The notes below the pieces were generated by a model. It worked only from the letters and a program-made list of their open reading frames with translations. It did not search any database and was not told the DNA's origin. A stretch of 64,000 nt of DNA from DATHZQ01 sp963823505. GTDB taxonomy: Bacteria > Actinomycetota > Acidimicrobiia > Spongiisociales > UBA5794. The DNA lies in NCBI GenBank assembly GCA_963823505.1, contig CAWGLY010000005.1, positions 310,001 through 374,000 of the forward strand. Reading direction: 5' to 3'. This document shows positions 26,891-35,562 of the stretch, piece after piece. The position numbers and the translations under genes were made by a program. Each line of letters opens with the position of its first letter. Within the stretch, counting starts at the first letter, position 1.

Positions 26891-26953
26891 CACGCCGATC
26901 ACCTGATCCCGGAGAGAAACGCTCAAATCGGTAGATAGCGCCGAGCGGCACGT
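26891..26953 (+). repeat. Dyad array repeat R6, upstream of recombinase remnant
   Basis: CACGCCGATCACCTGATCCC on the left and GCGCCGAGCGGCACGTCC on the right. It is followed by the conserved recombinase leader and, at 27060, by the recombinase N-terminal remnant. Confidence 0.7.
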
Positions 26954-27059
26954 CCAGCGCTATCCGGTGACGCCTTGCTGGTCGGCTTCTCGCCACGGTG
27001 CGTGGTGACTTGGACGGGTTCGTGCAGGTTGATTCCTCTCGGGAGGTGAGAGGAACAGC
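26954..27059 (+). promoter_or_regulatory. Recombinase leader, copy 1
   Basis: This 106-nt segment between R6 and the remnant ATG matches the segments before the other two recombinase copies (29073-29177 and 36217-36320) in length and sequence, including CGTGGTGA, GGTTCGTGCAG and a purine-rich GGGAGGTGAGAGGAA ribosome binding site. Conservation of the whole spacer suggests a promoter or recombination accessory site that moves with the gene. Confidence 0.55.
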
Positions 27060-27186
27060 ATGACAGCAGCTCAACACGCACAGGTGACCGCAGCGCTGAC
27101 GCCGGACTTCGACTCGTTCGCCGTGCGGCAGGCGATCGCCGAGTTGTTGGCCGGCCGCTGCCATGCCACCCGTGAGGCCCTCGGTG
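27060..27186 (+). pseudogene. N-terminal remnant of the tyrosine recombinase
   Basis: The first 42 codons match the start of the intact recombinase at 36321: DFDSFAVRQAIAELLAG aligns with GFDSFAVRQAIAGFLAG, and HATREA with TTRDAY. Similarity stops near 27180, where the sequence passes into the promoter of the next gene. All catalytic regions are absent. It is the oldest-looking of three recombinase copies. Confidence 0.75.
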
Positions 27187-27250
27187 AACGTGTCAACCAC
27201 GTTTCTCGAGCGCTGTACACTGAGTCGCCTTCGAGACCGTCGGATCGGAC

Positions 27251-28426
27251 ATGTCGCGCACGACCTCGGGCCATCTGCTCATCGCCGATATCAGCGGCTA
27301 TACCCAATACCTCACGTCATCGGAGCTCGAGCACGCCCAGGAGGTATTGAGTTCGCTGATGGAGCTGCTCATCGACCGCACTCTGCCGCCGCTGCGCGTC
27401 GCCGGACTCCAGGGTGACGCCGTGTTCAGCTACGGGCTTGGTGGCGGGGCACTCGGCGGGCAGGCGCTCGTCGAGATGATCGAAGAAACGTACGTCGCGT
27501 TCCGTCGCGCCATCGAGCAGATGGTGCTCAACACCACCTGTCAATGCAACGCATGCGCCAATATCTCTGCACTCGACCTCAAATTTCTCGTCCACTACGG
27601 CACATTCTCGATCAGCCCGCTTCGGGGCAGCGATGAGCTGGTGGGTTCGGCGGTGATCGAGATACACCGCCTACTCAAGAACCACATCACCGACGCCACC
27701 GGCATCCGCGCCTACACGGCGTACACCGCGGCGGCGGTGGAGGCGCTCGGAATGGATGGATTCACCACGAACCTCACTCGGCACACCGAGACGTATCCCG
27801 ATCTAGATGCGCTCGCCTTGTGGATCCAGGACATGCACCCAGTCTGGGAACGGGATCGGGAAGGGACGCGCTTCCGTGTCTCGCCGGGCGACGTACTCGT
27901 CCAGGTCGAGGATGAGCTTCCCGTACCTCTGGGCGTCGTGTGGGACTTGCTCCTCCAGCCGACATACCGTTCGATCCTCTTCGGGCTGGATCGCCAGGAA
28001 CCGGGTCAACGGCAGGAGGGACGCATCGCAGAAGGATCGGTCTTCACGTGCTACCACGGCAGGAGTCCCGAAACCACGCAGACCGTTCTCGCCCTGCAAC
28101 CGCTGAAGCGTATGGTCACCGAGGACACAACGCCGATCCCCGGTGCGAGGATCTTCGACCAGATCAGCCTTGAACCCAGGGGCGATTCCACCGTCGTAAC
28201 GATCACATGCAGCCGAGCCCGCGGGCCGTGGCTCTCTCGCATTGTCAATGACCTCGTCGGCCGCAGGCTCCTGGGACCCCGACTCAGCAGAGGCCTGGCC
28301 GCCCTGCGCGAGGCGATCGAGCGCGAGGTGGCCAACGGCACGTTGGAGATCCCTGAGCCCAACGACGGCATCGCATCGGAGGTCGAAGCCGCAGTCATAC
28401 GCAGCCTCGCCTCCGATGGCGATTAG
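27251..28426 (+). CDS. DUF2652-type cyclase-like protein with C-terminal SRPBCC-like domain
   Basis: A 391-residue protein. The N-terminal half (about 1-190) starts GHLLIADISGYTQYL and has LQGDAVFSY, resembling class III adenylate/guanylate cyclase folds of the DUF2652 family, though I cannot point to a full set of catalytic residues. The C-terminal half (about 215-350) resembles a START/SRPBCC lipid-binding fold (VEDELPVPLGVVWDLLLQPTYRS). A TACACT box near 27216 could be its -10 element. It may be a ligand-responsive cyclase or a degenerate relative. It is transcribed with the array orientation. Confidence 0.7.
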   Translation: MSRTTSGHLLIADISGYTQYLTSSELEHAQEVLSSLMELLIDRTLPPLRVAGLQGDAVFSYGLGGGALGGQALVEMIEETYVAFRRAIEQMVLNTTCQCNACANISALDLKFLVHYGTFSISPLRGSDELVGSAVIEIHRLLKNHITDATGIRAYTAYTAAAVEALGMDGFTTNLTRHTETYPDLDALALWIQDMHPVWERDREGTRFRVSPGDVLVQVEDELPVPLGVVWDLLLQPTYRSILFGLDRQEPGQRQEGRIAEGSVFTCYHGRSPETTQTVLALQPLKRMVTEDTTPIPGARIFDQISLEPRGDSTVVTITCSRARGPWLSRIVNDLVGRRLLGPRLSRGLAALREAIEREVANGTLEIPEPNDGIASEVEAAVIRSLASDGD

Positions 28427-28519
28427 TGGCTCGCAGGTCGATGATGTGGACGCCCAACGCAACTCAGAAAGCCACGGCGACAGGCCCTCACCGATTCGAG
28501 CTAAGTGGAGGAAACACCG

Positions 28520-28819
28520 ATGAGTGATCGATTCTGGGATGAAGTGGCCCCGCTCCAGGCGGACGGTCGCCTCGAGGAAGGCACGATGTTCGGCTTTCGG
28601 TGTGTTCGTGCCGGCAAGGCCTTCGTGGCAATGCCCGGTCACGAATCCGACGGGATGGTCGTCAAGCTCCGAGCCGAGCGGGTCGCTGAGATCCTCGAAG
28701 CGGGAAAGGGCGTGCCGGTTGCTCCGGCGGGAAAGGTCTTCAAGGAGTGGGTGGAGATCACCGCCGCCGAGGAATGGGGACCCTATCTCGACGAGGCATT
28801 GGACTTCGCGGGCGGCTGA
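28520..28819 (+). CDS. TfoX N-terminal-domain-like protein
   Basis: A 99-residue protein with the spacing of small TfoX-N proteins: GTMFGFRCVRAGKAFVAM, then VVKLRAERVAEIL, GKVFKEWVEI and an aromatic EEWGPYLDEALDF end. The ATG at 28520 is preceded by GGAGGAAA at ideal spacing, better than the in-frame GTG at 28505. The role of free-standing TfoX-N proteins is not known. It may be co-transcribed with the DUF2652 gene 93 nt upstream. Confidence 0.75.
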   Translation: MSDRFWDEVAPLQADGRLEEGTMFGFRCVRAGKAFVAMPGHESDGMVVKLRAERVAEILEAGKGVPVAPAGKVFKEWVEITAAEEWGPYLDEALDFAGG

Positions 28820-29009
28820 AACCCAGTGAACCCTATCCCGCCGTGGTTTGGTGGACCGGGGCGATCCTGATTGCGGAGGAGCCGGTGTTCGGGGCAACAC
28901 GAGAGATCGGGCATCGAATCAGGTACTGAGCAGGGGCTTCAAGGTGTGAAAGCCGTCGTATAGGGCCGCCGAACCGGACATACTCAGATCCCGCTGCTCG
29001 TCCGGTCGG

Positions 29010-29072
29010 CGAGCCGATCAGCAAATACGGCGCACGAACGCACATTCCGCCGAGTGCCCGATAACGGCACCT
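29010..29072 (+). repeat. Dyad array repeat R7, upstream of the deleted recombinase
   Basis: GAGCCGATCAGCAAATACGG on the left and GATAACGGCACCTCC on the right, with inner GCAC/GTGC arms around ATTCCGCCGA, a core shared with R10. The 358-bp gap 28820-29177 contains only this repeat and the recombinase leader. Confidence 0.7.
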
Positions 29073-29177
29073 CCTGCGCTACCTCGTGACTCGGGTTGGG
29101 TTCGCTTCCCATCACGCTGCGTGGTGAGCTGGTGAGGTTCGTGCAGATCGGTTCTTCCCGCCGGATGGGAGAACCAG
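29073..29177 (+). promoter_or_regulatory. Recombinase leader, copy 2
   Basis: A 105-nt spacer between R7 and the recombinase ATG, nearly identical in its last 60 nt to copy 3 (GTTCGTGCAGATCGGTTCTT and GGGAGAACCAG before the ATG). The GGGAGAA element is the likely ribosome binding site. Confidence 0.6.
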
Positions 29178-29783
29178 ATGACAACTACACAATCAGCCTT
29201 CATGCCAGCGGTGGTGGCGCCGGACTTCGACTCGTTCGCGGTGCGTCAGGCGATCGCCGGGTTCCTGGCCGGGTACGGCGATGCCACCCGTGACGCCTAC
29301 ATTTTGGATCTGCGCCAGTGGCTGGGATGGTGCGCCAGCCACGAGCTCCGGGTGTTTGCGGTGAAGCGGGCCCATATCGAGCTGTTCGCTCGGAGTCTCG
29401 AACACGACGGCAAGGCCCGGGCGACGGTGGCACGTCGCCTCTCGACGATTGCCGGGTTCTACCGGTATTGCGTCGGCGAACGCGAAGAGGGACCGATCTT
29501 CCTCAACCATGACGGCACCAGACGTCTCGACCGGCACGCAGCAACAAGGATCGTGAAACGGCTGGCGAGGCGAGGCGGGATCGAGAAGACAATCTCACCG
29601 CATTCGCTGCGGCACTCGTTCATCACCGCCGCCCTCGACGCCGGCGTCGCCCTCCGTGACGTCCAAGAAGCTGCGTCACACGCCGACCCGAGAACCACGA
29701 TGCGCTACGACCGGGCCCGGCGCTCCCTCGATCGGCATGCCACCTACATCGTCGCCACCTTCGTCGCCGGCGCCAGCCGCTGA
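29178..29783 (+). CDS. Tyrosine recombinase with in-frame deletion of the catalytic core (probably inactive)
   Basis: The 201-residue product equals the intact recombinase at 36321 minus 106 residues. Residues 1-98 and the C-terminal part from VGEREEGPIFLNHDGT join at a TGCGTCG heptamer present at both edges of the missing segment in the intact gene, so the deletion probably arose by recombination between short direct repeats. The first catalytic Arg (GLRISE) and the beta-hairpin Lys are lost; HSLRH, SHAD and MRYDR remain. It keeps the SAM-like core-binding region, so it could still bind DNA or form mixed multimers. The frame is fully open, which argues for a recent event or retained use. Confidence 0.85.
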   Translation: MTTTQSAFMPAVVAPDFDSFAVRQAIAGFLAGYGDATRDAYILDLRQWLGWCASHELRVFAVKRAHIELFARSLEHDGKARATVARRLSTIAGFYRYCVGEREEGPIFLNHDGTRRLDRHAATRIVKRLARRGGIEKTISPHSLRHSFITAALDAGVALRDVQEAASHADPRTTMRYDRARRSLDRHATYIVATFVAGASR

Positions 29784-29789
29784 ACAAAG

Positions 29790-29822
29790 CGGGGAGCCGA
29801 CACCCTATGTGACGGCTCCCCG
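29790..29822 (+). terminator. Hairpin terminator after recombinase copy 2
   Basis: CGGGGAGCCG and CGGCTCCCCG form a perfect 10-bp stem about 6 nt after the stop codon. A related hairpin follows the intact recombinase at 37252. No U-run is present. Confidence 0.65.
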
Positions 29823-29881
29823 CACAGAACTGCCGGGTCGGCTCGGAATAGCTCAGGCGTCCGGGCCGTGGCCTCGCGTGA

Positions 29882-30766
29882 TTATGCGCTATCCGGCTCG
29901 CCGTCTCCATCACCGGCAGTGGTCGGCTCGAATCCTGCTGCTGTAGCCTTTGAGAGGCTGGTCGGTTCGTGGTAGACCTCTTCGGTGTGGATCAGTCCGT
30001 CGAGGTCAGCGTCGATGTGTGTGTCGTGCCGGGTACCCAGTATGAGTGTGGTGATGCCCTCCTGCATTCGCGGTGTCGTATCTTCGTTTCCCGACTCGGC
30101 TCGGTAGTGAATGGCGACGCCGATGAGGCGTCCTCGCTCGGGGTCGGATTCAGTGGGTGGGTATTGGCCATCAGTCCACACGTAGAGATCGAGCACCTCG
30201 ATCGTCAGGTGACCCGTCGAACCGAATCGCACGTCGGAGAGGTCACCGATGGCGTCGGCCGTGTCGGCTGCAAGGCTCAGCATGCTGTCGACGAACTGCG
30301 CGTCGTCGCTGTATAGGGCGGCGATGGCGTCCGGATCGTGGGCGGACCAGGCTGCTACGTACCGGTTGACTGTCTCCTGCAGCGCAGGACAGCCGTCGAT
30401 CTTGAAGCAGGCCGCGCCGTGGAAGTCGAGGAAGTCAGGAGCCACCCATTCGTCGACCCTGACGATCTGTCCATCTCGGAAACGGTCGACGATCAGACTG
30501 CGCAGGATGGGGGCGTTGGGGTCTTGCGACATCTCGAGTCCCGGCAGCCTCTCTTCGTAGGCGGCGCCGTCTGCCGATAGGTACGTGCCGGTCACTTCGA
30601 CCGAGAACTCGAAGGTATTGGCCCATTGCTGTTCCCACGCAACGATGTCGTCCTTGCCGACGAAGAAGACCTCTCCAGTCGGGTCCGCGTATTTGGCGTC
30701 CTCGGCGAGGGCAGCCGCGTAGGCGTCGAGGTCGGAGATCGACCCCACTGCCCGCTCACTCTCCAA
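29882..30766 (-). CDS. Two-domain SnoaL/NTF2-like protein, probably 5'-truncated
   Basis: The 294-residue frame holds two SnoaL-like modules. The second is clear: NRYVAAWSAHDPDAIAALYSDDAQFVDSM. The first begins abruptly with SISDLDAYAAALAEDAKYADPTG and lacks the usual lead-in helix. Only a TTG at 30766 can serve as start, with no ribosome binding site. The neighbouring plus-strand pseudogene is also cut at this point, so a deletion seems to have fused two genes tail-out. SnoaL-like proteins include isomerases and hydrolases; no activity can be named. Confidence 0.6.
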   Translation of the reverse strand: MESERAVGSISDLDAYAAALAEDAKYADPTGEVFFVGKDDIVAWEQQWANTFEFSVEVTGTYLSADGAAYEERLPGLEMSQDPNAPILRSLIVDRFRDGQIVRVDEWVAPDFLDFHGAACFKIDGCPALQETVNRYVAAWSAHDPDAIAALYSDDAQFVDSMLSLAADTADAIGDLSDVRFGSTGHLTIEVLDLYVWTDGQYPPTESDPERGRLIGVAIHYRAESGNEDTTPRMQEGITTLILGTRHDTHIDADLDGLIHTEEVYHEPTSLSKATAAGFEPTTAGDGDGEPDSA

Positions 30767-32309
30767 CTGCTAGACGGTATACCCCTCGCAATCGAGATGG
30801 CTGCCGCCCGGCTCCGGGTTCTCTCTCCTGCCCAGATCGCCGATTCGCTCTCCGACCGGTTCGCGTTGCTCACCCGAGTCGAGAGCGACACAGTCCCCCG
30901 CCATGAAACGTTGGAGGTGGCGCTCGATTGGAGCTACGAGCTGCTCGAGCCCGACATTCGGCTTGTCTTTGATCGACTGTCGGTCTTCGCCGGCGCCTTC
31001 GACCTTGAGGCCGCCGATGCCGTTGCCGGTTTGGCCAAGGGACGACCCCGGATGCTCGACGCCATCACCGCCCTCGTGGAATCGTCGATGCTGACGACCG
31101 TGGGGTGGGACACGTTGGTCGTGCGCTACCGCATGCTCGAGACGCTCCGTGAGTACGCAGCTCGACGCCTGCAGGCCGCCGGCGAGGAGGACGAGGTTCA
31201 CGAGGCGCATGCCGGCCACTTCCTCGCGCTCGCGGAGCAAGCAAAGGACGCGATCGGAACTCCCCAGTTCGCGTCCTGGACCAAACAACTCCAGACCATC
31301 TATCCGGATCTCCGCCTAGCGCTGGAATGGTCTTTGTCACAGCATCCGCGAGCGAACACGCTGCGCGTGGCCCCAACCCTGTTCCATATCTGGATCCGCA
31401 CCGGCGACGGTCGGGAGGCCGCCCACTGGGGACGCAGGATGCTCGACGACGCCGAGGGAGCTCCCACCCAGCTGCGGGCTGCAGCCCACCTCGCCTTGTC
31501 GTTCAGCGGGAACATCCTCGGTGAACCAGAGAGCGCCCGCCTCCACACCGAAGCATCGATCAGGCTCTACCGGGAATCCGGAGACCGGCACGGGTTGGTG
31601 ACGGCCCTGTTCGGAGGCGGCAACGTTGCCCTGCAGGGTCGGCGACATCGACACGGCACGGGCACGCTCGCAGGAAGCCCTGGCGATCTGCGATGAGATC
31701 GGCGACCGCTGGAACCGGGCAGGACCGCTCGCCACCCTCAGCTTCGTGCACTTCCTAGGGGGCGGTTCCCTCGACGAGGCCCGCCGGCTCGCCGAGGAGG
31801 CGTTTGCGCTCTACCGCGAACTCGGGGACGTATTCGGTCAGGTGGCCATGAACCCACTCATCGGTATCGCGGAGCGACAGGGGGACCTGGACGCAGCCGA
31901 ACGGTTCGCCGCCGATGCTGCCACCGTCGCGGTCGGGACGGCGTGGGAAGGGACCGCCCTCATCAACTTGGGAGAGGTGCTCCTGGCAAAGGGAGACACC
32001 GAGGGCGCCGAGGCGGCCCTGCAGCGCGGCCTGATCCGTGCCCTGGACGGCGGAGTCGAGATCTGGTTCCGGATCGCACTACGAGACCTAGCCAACATCA
32101 CCGCGATGCGCGAAGCGCCACGGCGCGCCGCCCAACTGGTGGGCGCATCGCGCCGCAACGCACACCACTACGGGCTCGACCCCGCCATCTACGAAGCAAT
32201 CGAGACCCAATGCCGCACCACGCTCGATGAAGCCACCTTCACCGCAGCGACCGAGGAGGGTTATCAGATGACCCACGAACAGTTGCTCACCCTCGCATGC
32301 GGCTCCTGA
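30757..32309 (+). pseudogene. Fragment of a LuxR/AfsR-type ATPase-TPR regulator
   Basis: The sequence opens mid-protein with LLDGIPLAIEMAAARLRVLSPAQIADSL, the conserved region after the NB-ARC-like ATPase core of large LuxR/AfsR-type regulators, then TPR-like repeats. The Walker motifs and start are missing. A frameshift near 31630 (GNVALQ in one frame, GDIDTARARSQEAL in the next) breaks it again. The second half runs to 32309 and ends TLACGS. It is doubly inactivated. Confidence 0.75.
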
Positions 32310-32420
32310 TAGGCGCATCCCGGAACCCTGGGTTAGTTCCTCGGCCACTGGCCGGTTCCGCGTGAGCACACCACGCGGCAGCTGCGGGCATCGGCCCACC
32401 ACCCTCTGGCTGCCAGGAAG

Positions 32421-32490
32421 AGCGCCGATCACCAGATCGGGGCTCGGAACGAGCACGATGCCGGGTGCGCCTGATCGATCCTCACCTCCA
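32421..32490 (+). repeat. Dyad array repeat R8
   Basis: GCGCCGATCACCAGATCGG on the left; the right part is shortened and diverged (GTGCGCCTGATCGATCC then CTCACCTCCAGCGCTACC). The tail resembles the start of the recombinase leader. The 311-bp gap 32310-32620 has no gene. Confidence 0.55.
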
Positions 32491-32620
32491 GCGCTACCGG
32501 CGGAGATCAGGCCTGACCACCGACTGTGGCCGGCCGTTCTGCCGGCTTCGCTCGCCCCAGCGGGCGGAACCGACGCGTCCCGGCCGACCGCCATAATGCC
32601 AGGGACAAGAAGGCAGAGTC

Positions 32621-33052
32621 ATGCGCCGGGGATTGCGGTTTGTTGTTGGTGCCGTTGCGATGCTCGTTGTCGTCTCGGGGTGTTCCGGGAGCGTTGACGG
32701 CCCGGTGATCGAAGGCAACCGCCGCACCGGAGGCACGGACGCCGAGGTACTGGGGGTCGTTGTCATCGAGGGGGATTGCATCTACCTGCGCCAGGCCGAG
32801 ATTGACACGCGCTATCCGGTCGTCTGGCCCCATGGGACCTCGTGGAATCGTGCTGAGTCGGCTATCAAGCTTCCTGACGGGACACTGGTGTACGACGGGG
32901 ACCAGGTGTACGGCGGCGGCTACCACCACGAGGGCAATCTGGACCAGTACACCGTCGCCGAAGGGGTCGAGCTGGCGCTGCGCTGCGTTGACAATCAGTA
33001 CGGCGAGGTCGCCGTGTTCAACTCAGGTGGAGATATCGACGTTGAACGGTAA
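32621..33052 (+). CDS. Small secreted lipoprotein, function unknown
   Basis: The 143-residue protein has a basic start (MRRGLRF), a hydrophobic core and the lipobox VVSGC (Cys21), so it should be lipid-anchored outside the membrane. The mature part is small and acidic, with LPDGTLVYDGDQVYGGGYHHEG in the middle and a second Cys in LRCVDNQYG. I do not recognise a family. CATAAT at 32592 and GAAGG before the ATG give a plausible promoter and ribosome binding site. It is the single gene between R8 and R9. Confidence 0.7.
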   Translation: MRRGLRFVVGAVAMLVVVSGCSGSVDGPVIEGNRRTGGTDAEVLGVVVIEGDCIYLRQAEIDTRYPVVWPHGTSWNRAESAIKLPDGTLVYDGDQVYGGGYHHEGNLDQYTVAEGVELALRCVDNQYGEVAVFNSGGDIDVER

Positions 33053-33117
33053 GCACACCGGTATTTGAAGCGGCGCTGTGACGGGCCTCAACACGACGAC
33101 GGTCGCCCCCTACACCC

Positions 33118-33179
33118 ACGCCGACCAATCGCTATGAGCGGCAACACGCATTTCGTCAAACCACGAATAGCGGCACGAC
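33118..33179 (+). repeat. Dyad array repeat R9
   Basis: ACGCCGACCAATCGC on the left, ACCACGAATAGCGGCACGAC on the right. It lies upstream of the arsenic operon. From here to 33382 there is no gene. Confidence 0.65.
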
Positions 33180-33382
33180 TGCGCTCGGGTTCCTGAACAC
33201 TCACCGTCACGATGTGATCCTCTAGATGCGCCCTATCTGCCGGTTCGGCTCGGAACGGGATGCGCCATATCGCTCTGCGCCTGCGGTGATCTGGGCGGCA
33301 CTGGGATTCGTCGATGGGTTTTGCGCTCTCAGCCTGTTCGTGCGACTACAGCCCGAAAGCCCACTCGGTCACTCACCCAAAA

Positions 33383-33411
33383 TTGACTCAACATGCATTG
33401 AGTATTATCTT
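33383..33411 (+). promoter_or_regulatory. Promoter and operator of the arsenic operon
   Basis: TTGACT at 33383-33388 and TATCTT at 33406-33411 are spaced by 17 bp, and the arsR ATG follows six bases later, so the mRNA is leaderless. An inverted repeat ACTCAA-N6-TTGAGT at 33386-33403 overlaps the -35 box and spacer, the position expected for an ArsR-type repressor site. Confidence 0.8.
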
Positions 33412-33417
33412 CGTTGT

Positions 33418-34077
33418 ATGGATATCGGTGAACGAGCCCGGATGTTTGCGGCGTTGGGGGAGCCGGTGCGGTTGGCGATGGTGGATGATCTGGCGGTGTC
33501 GGATCGGGCGCCGGTGGAGTTGGCGGAGCGTCACGGGTTGGCGTCGAATCTGTTGGCGCATCATCTGGATGTGTTGGAGCAGGCCGGGCTGATCGAACGG
33601 TCGCGTTCGTCGGGGGATGGCCGCCGCCGCTATGTGCGGCTCCGCCACGAGGTCCTCGACGTGCTGGGGGTGGGGATGGCGGTTCCTGATGGCCCGGTGG
33701 TGTTCGTGTGCACCCACAACTCGGCGCGGTCGCAGATCGCTGCGGCGGTGTGGTCGGCGACGAGACCAACTCCGGCGTTGAGTGCAGGGACCCATCCCGC
33801 CGATCGGGTCCACCCAGGAGCGGTGGCCGCCGCAGCCCGGGCCGGGTATGACCTTTCCGAAGCGGTGCCCCGGTCGATCGGTGACGTTGCGGTGGAGGGG
33901 AGCATGGTGGTGACGGTGTGTGACCGGGCCCACGAGGAGCTCGAGCCCGGGGCGGATTGGCTGCACTGGTCGATCCCCGATCCCGTGGAGCGGGCATCCC
34001 CGGACGCCTTCGATACCGCACTGGCCGAGTTGGAGACACGCATCAAGACGTTGACGGGAGGACCCCACCGTGACTGA
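33418..34077 (+). CDS. ArsR-family repressor fused to a LMW-phosphatase-type arsenate reductase domain
   Basis: Residues 1-90 form a winged helix-turn-helix of the ArsR type (MFAALGEPVRLAMVDDL ... LLAHHLDVLEQAGLIERSR). Residues 94-215 form a low-molecular-weight phosphatase/ArsC-like domain with the CX5R loop CTHNSAR (Cys98, Arg104). The helix-turn-helix part has no cysteine, so metalloid sensing, if any, must use the phosphatase-like part. It presumably represses its own operon through the ACTCAA-N6-TTGAGT operator. The gene overlaps the next by 8 nt. The fusion is known in actinobacteria; its sensing mechanism here is inference. Confidence 0.88.
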   Translation: MDIGERARMFAALGEPVRLAMVDDLAVSDRAPVELAERHGLASNLLAHHLDVLEQAGLIERSRSSGDGRRRYVRLRHEVLDVLGVGMAVPDGPVVFVCTHNSARSQIAAAVWSATRPTPALSAGTHPADRVHPGAVAAAARAGYDLSEAVPRSIGDVAVEGSMVVTVCDRAHEELEPGADWLHWSIPDPVERASPDAFDTALAELETRIKTLTGGPHRD

Positions 34078-34720
34078 CGGCACCGCGAAACTCACCACGG
34101 AACAGCAGTACCTGATCAAGCAGGCAGCGGAGCGGCTCAAAGGCGATTTCGCTGGGGTGTTCTCGGTGGAGACGATCGAACGGTTCATGACCGAATCGCA
34201 AGCCCAGTTGGAGAGCCGGGCCACGGTGACGACGTGGCTGCCGATCCTGATTGAACGATTCGCCCGGGACCGTCTCCGGGCCCTCGCGAAAGTGGAAGGT
34301 TTGATGACCGATCAACGACCCGCCGTCCTTTTCCTGTGTGTGCACAATGCTGGCCGTTCCCAGATGGCGGCGGGTTGGCTGCGCCATCTCGCCGGTGACA
34401 CCATCGACGTGTTCTCCGGTGGCTCCGAACCGGCCGCCGACGTGAATCGGGTGGCAGTCGAGGCGATGGCAGAGGTGGGGATCGACATCCGCACCGAGTT
34501 CCCCAAACCATGGACCGACGAGATCGTCCGCGCCGCCGACGTGGTGATCACCATGGGCTGCGGCGACGCCTGCCCGGTGTACCCAGGGAAACGCTACGAG
34601 GACTGGGAACTCACCGACCCGGCCGGGCAACCCATCGAACTGGTGCGCCAGGTACGCGACGACATCCAGGCTCGGGTCCAAGCGTTGATGACGAGCCTCG
34701 ACATCCCCGCACAAGTGTGA
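34070..34720 (+). CDS. arsC: Arsenate reductase, LMW-phosphatase type with N-terminal helical domain
   Basis: The 216-residue protein reduces As(V) to As(III). Residues 1-78 are helical (three-helix-bundle region LTTEQQYLIKQAAERLKGDF). The catalytic domain has FLCVHNAGRSQMA with CX5R Cys90 to Arg96 and a second key cysteine region in MGCGDACPVYPG. This architecture fits mycothiol/thioredoxin-linked actinobacterial ArsC. The GTG start overlaps the upstream arsR fusion, and its stop overlaps the ATG of the channel gene. Confidence 0.92.
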   Translation: MTDGTAKLTTEQQYLIKQAAERLKGDFAGVFSVETIERFMTESQAQLESRATVTTWLPILIERFARDRLRALAKVEGLMTDQRPAVLFLCVHNAGRSQMAAGWLRHLAGDTIDVFSGGSEPAADVNRVAVEAMAEVGIDIRTEFPKPWTDEIVRAADVVITMGCGDACPVYPGKRYEDWELTDPAGQPIELVRQVRDDIQARVQALMTSLDIPAQV

Positions 34721-35418
34721 TGCCATCGTTGGGGAGGCGGATCGCCGCCGAGTTCGTCGGCACCGCCTTCCTGCTGGCGGCGATCGTCGGCTCGGGGATC
34801 ATGGCCGAGACCCTCTCGACCGATCCCGGTCTGCAGCTGTTGCAGAACGCGTTGGCGACGGCGGGTGCGCTGACCGCAATGATCCTGGCGCTGGGACCGG
34901 TGTCGGGGGCGCACCTCAACCCGGCGGTCACCCTCGCGGACCGAGCCTTCGGGGGGCTCACCAACCGCGAGACGATCGGCTACATCACCGCCCAGATCAG
35001 CGGCGGTATCGCCGGAGTGATCATCGCCAACCTCATGTTCGACCTCCCCGCTGCAACGTGGTCCACCACCGCTCGATCCGGGTCGCATCTCTGGTTGGCT
35101 GAAGCCGTTGCCACCCTCGGGTTGCTGTTGGTGATCTTCGGGCTGGTCCGTTCCGGGAAAGCGTCGGTGGCGGCGTTTGCGGTCGGCGGTTACATCGCCG
35201 GCGCCTACTACTTCACCTCGTCGACCAGTTTCGCCAACCCCGCCGTCACCATCGCCCGTACCCTCTCCGACACCTTCGCAGGGATCGCTCCCGCCTCTGC
35301 CCCCGGCTTCGTCGTCGCCGAGCTCGTCGGCGTCGGGATCGCCGTCGGGTTCATCAGGTGGCTGTTCCCCCACCTCGAAGATGTCGCCGACCAGGTCATC
35401 GTCCCCCACACCCAATGA
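34720..35418 (+). CDS. Aquaglyceroporin-family channel (probable arsenite exit channel)
   Basis: A 232-residue MIP-family membrane protein. Two NPA boxes are visible (HLNPAVT and FANPAVT), each in a re-entrant half-helix, with about six membrane spans. Position after arsR and arsC matches the arsR-aqpS-arsC arrangement of rhizobia, where the channel lets As(III) made by ArsC leave the cell. No ArsB or Acr3 pump is present here, so the channel is probably the efflux route. ATG overlaps the arsC stop (TGATG). Confidence 0.88.
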   Translation: MPSLGRRIAAEFVGTAFLLAAIVGSGIMAETLSTDPGLQLLQNALATAGALTAMILALGPVSGAHLNPAVTLADRAFGGLTNRETIGYITAQISGGIAGVIIANLMFDLPAATWSTTARSGSHLWLAEAVATLGLLLVIFGLVRSGKASVAAFAVGGYIAGAYYFTSSTSFANPAVTIARTLSDTFAGIAPASAPGFVVAELVGVGIAVGFIRWLFPHLEDVADQVIVPHTQ

Positions 35419-35452
35419 CCGGCAAGGTCGAGCTCGTGAACACCGTCACAAC

Positions 35453-35516
35453 CACGCCGATCACCAAATCAGGCGCAGAAACGCCCATTCCGCCGAGTGC
35501 GCGGGACCGGCACCTC
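35453..35516 (+). repeat. Dyad array repeat R10
   Basis: CACGCCGATCACCAAATCAGG on the left and GGGACCGGCACCTC on the right, with core ATTCCGCCGAGTGC shared with R7. It closes the arsenic cargo block. Confidence 0.7.
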
Positions 35517-35562
35517 GGCGAGCGCCGTTCGCAGCTGAGCCAGTCCGGCGTTGCGGCTGGTT

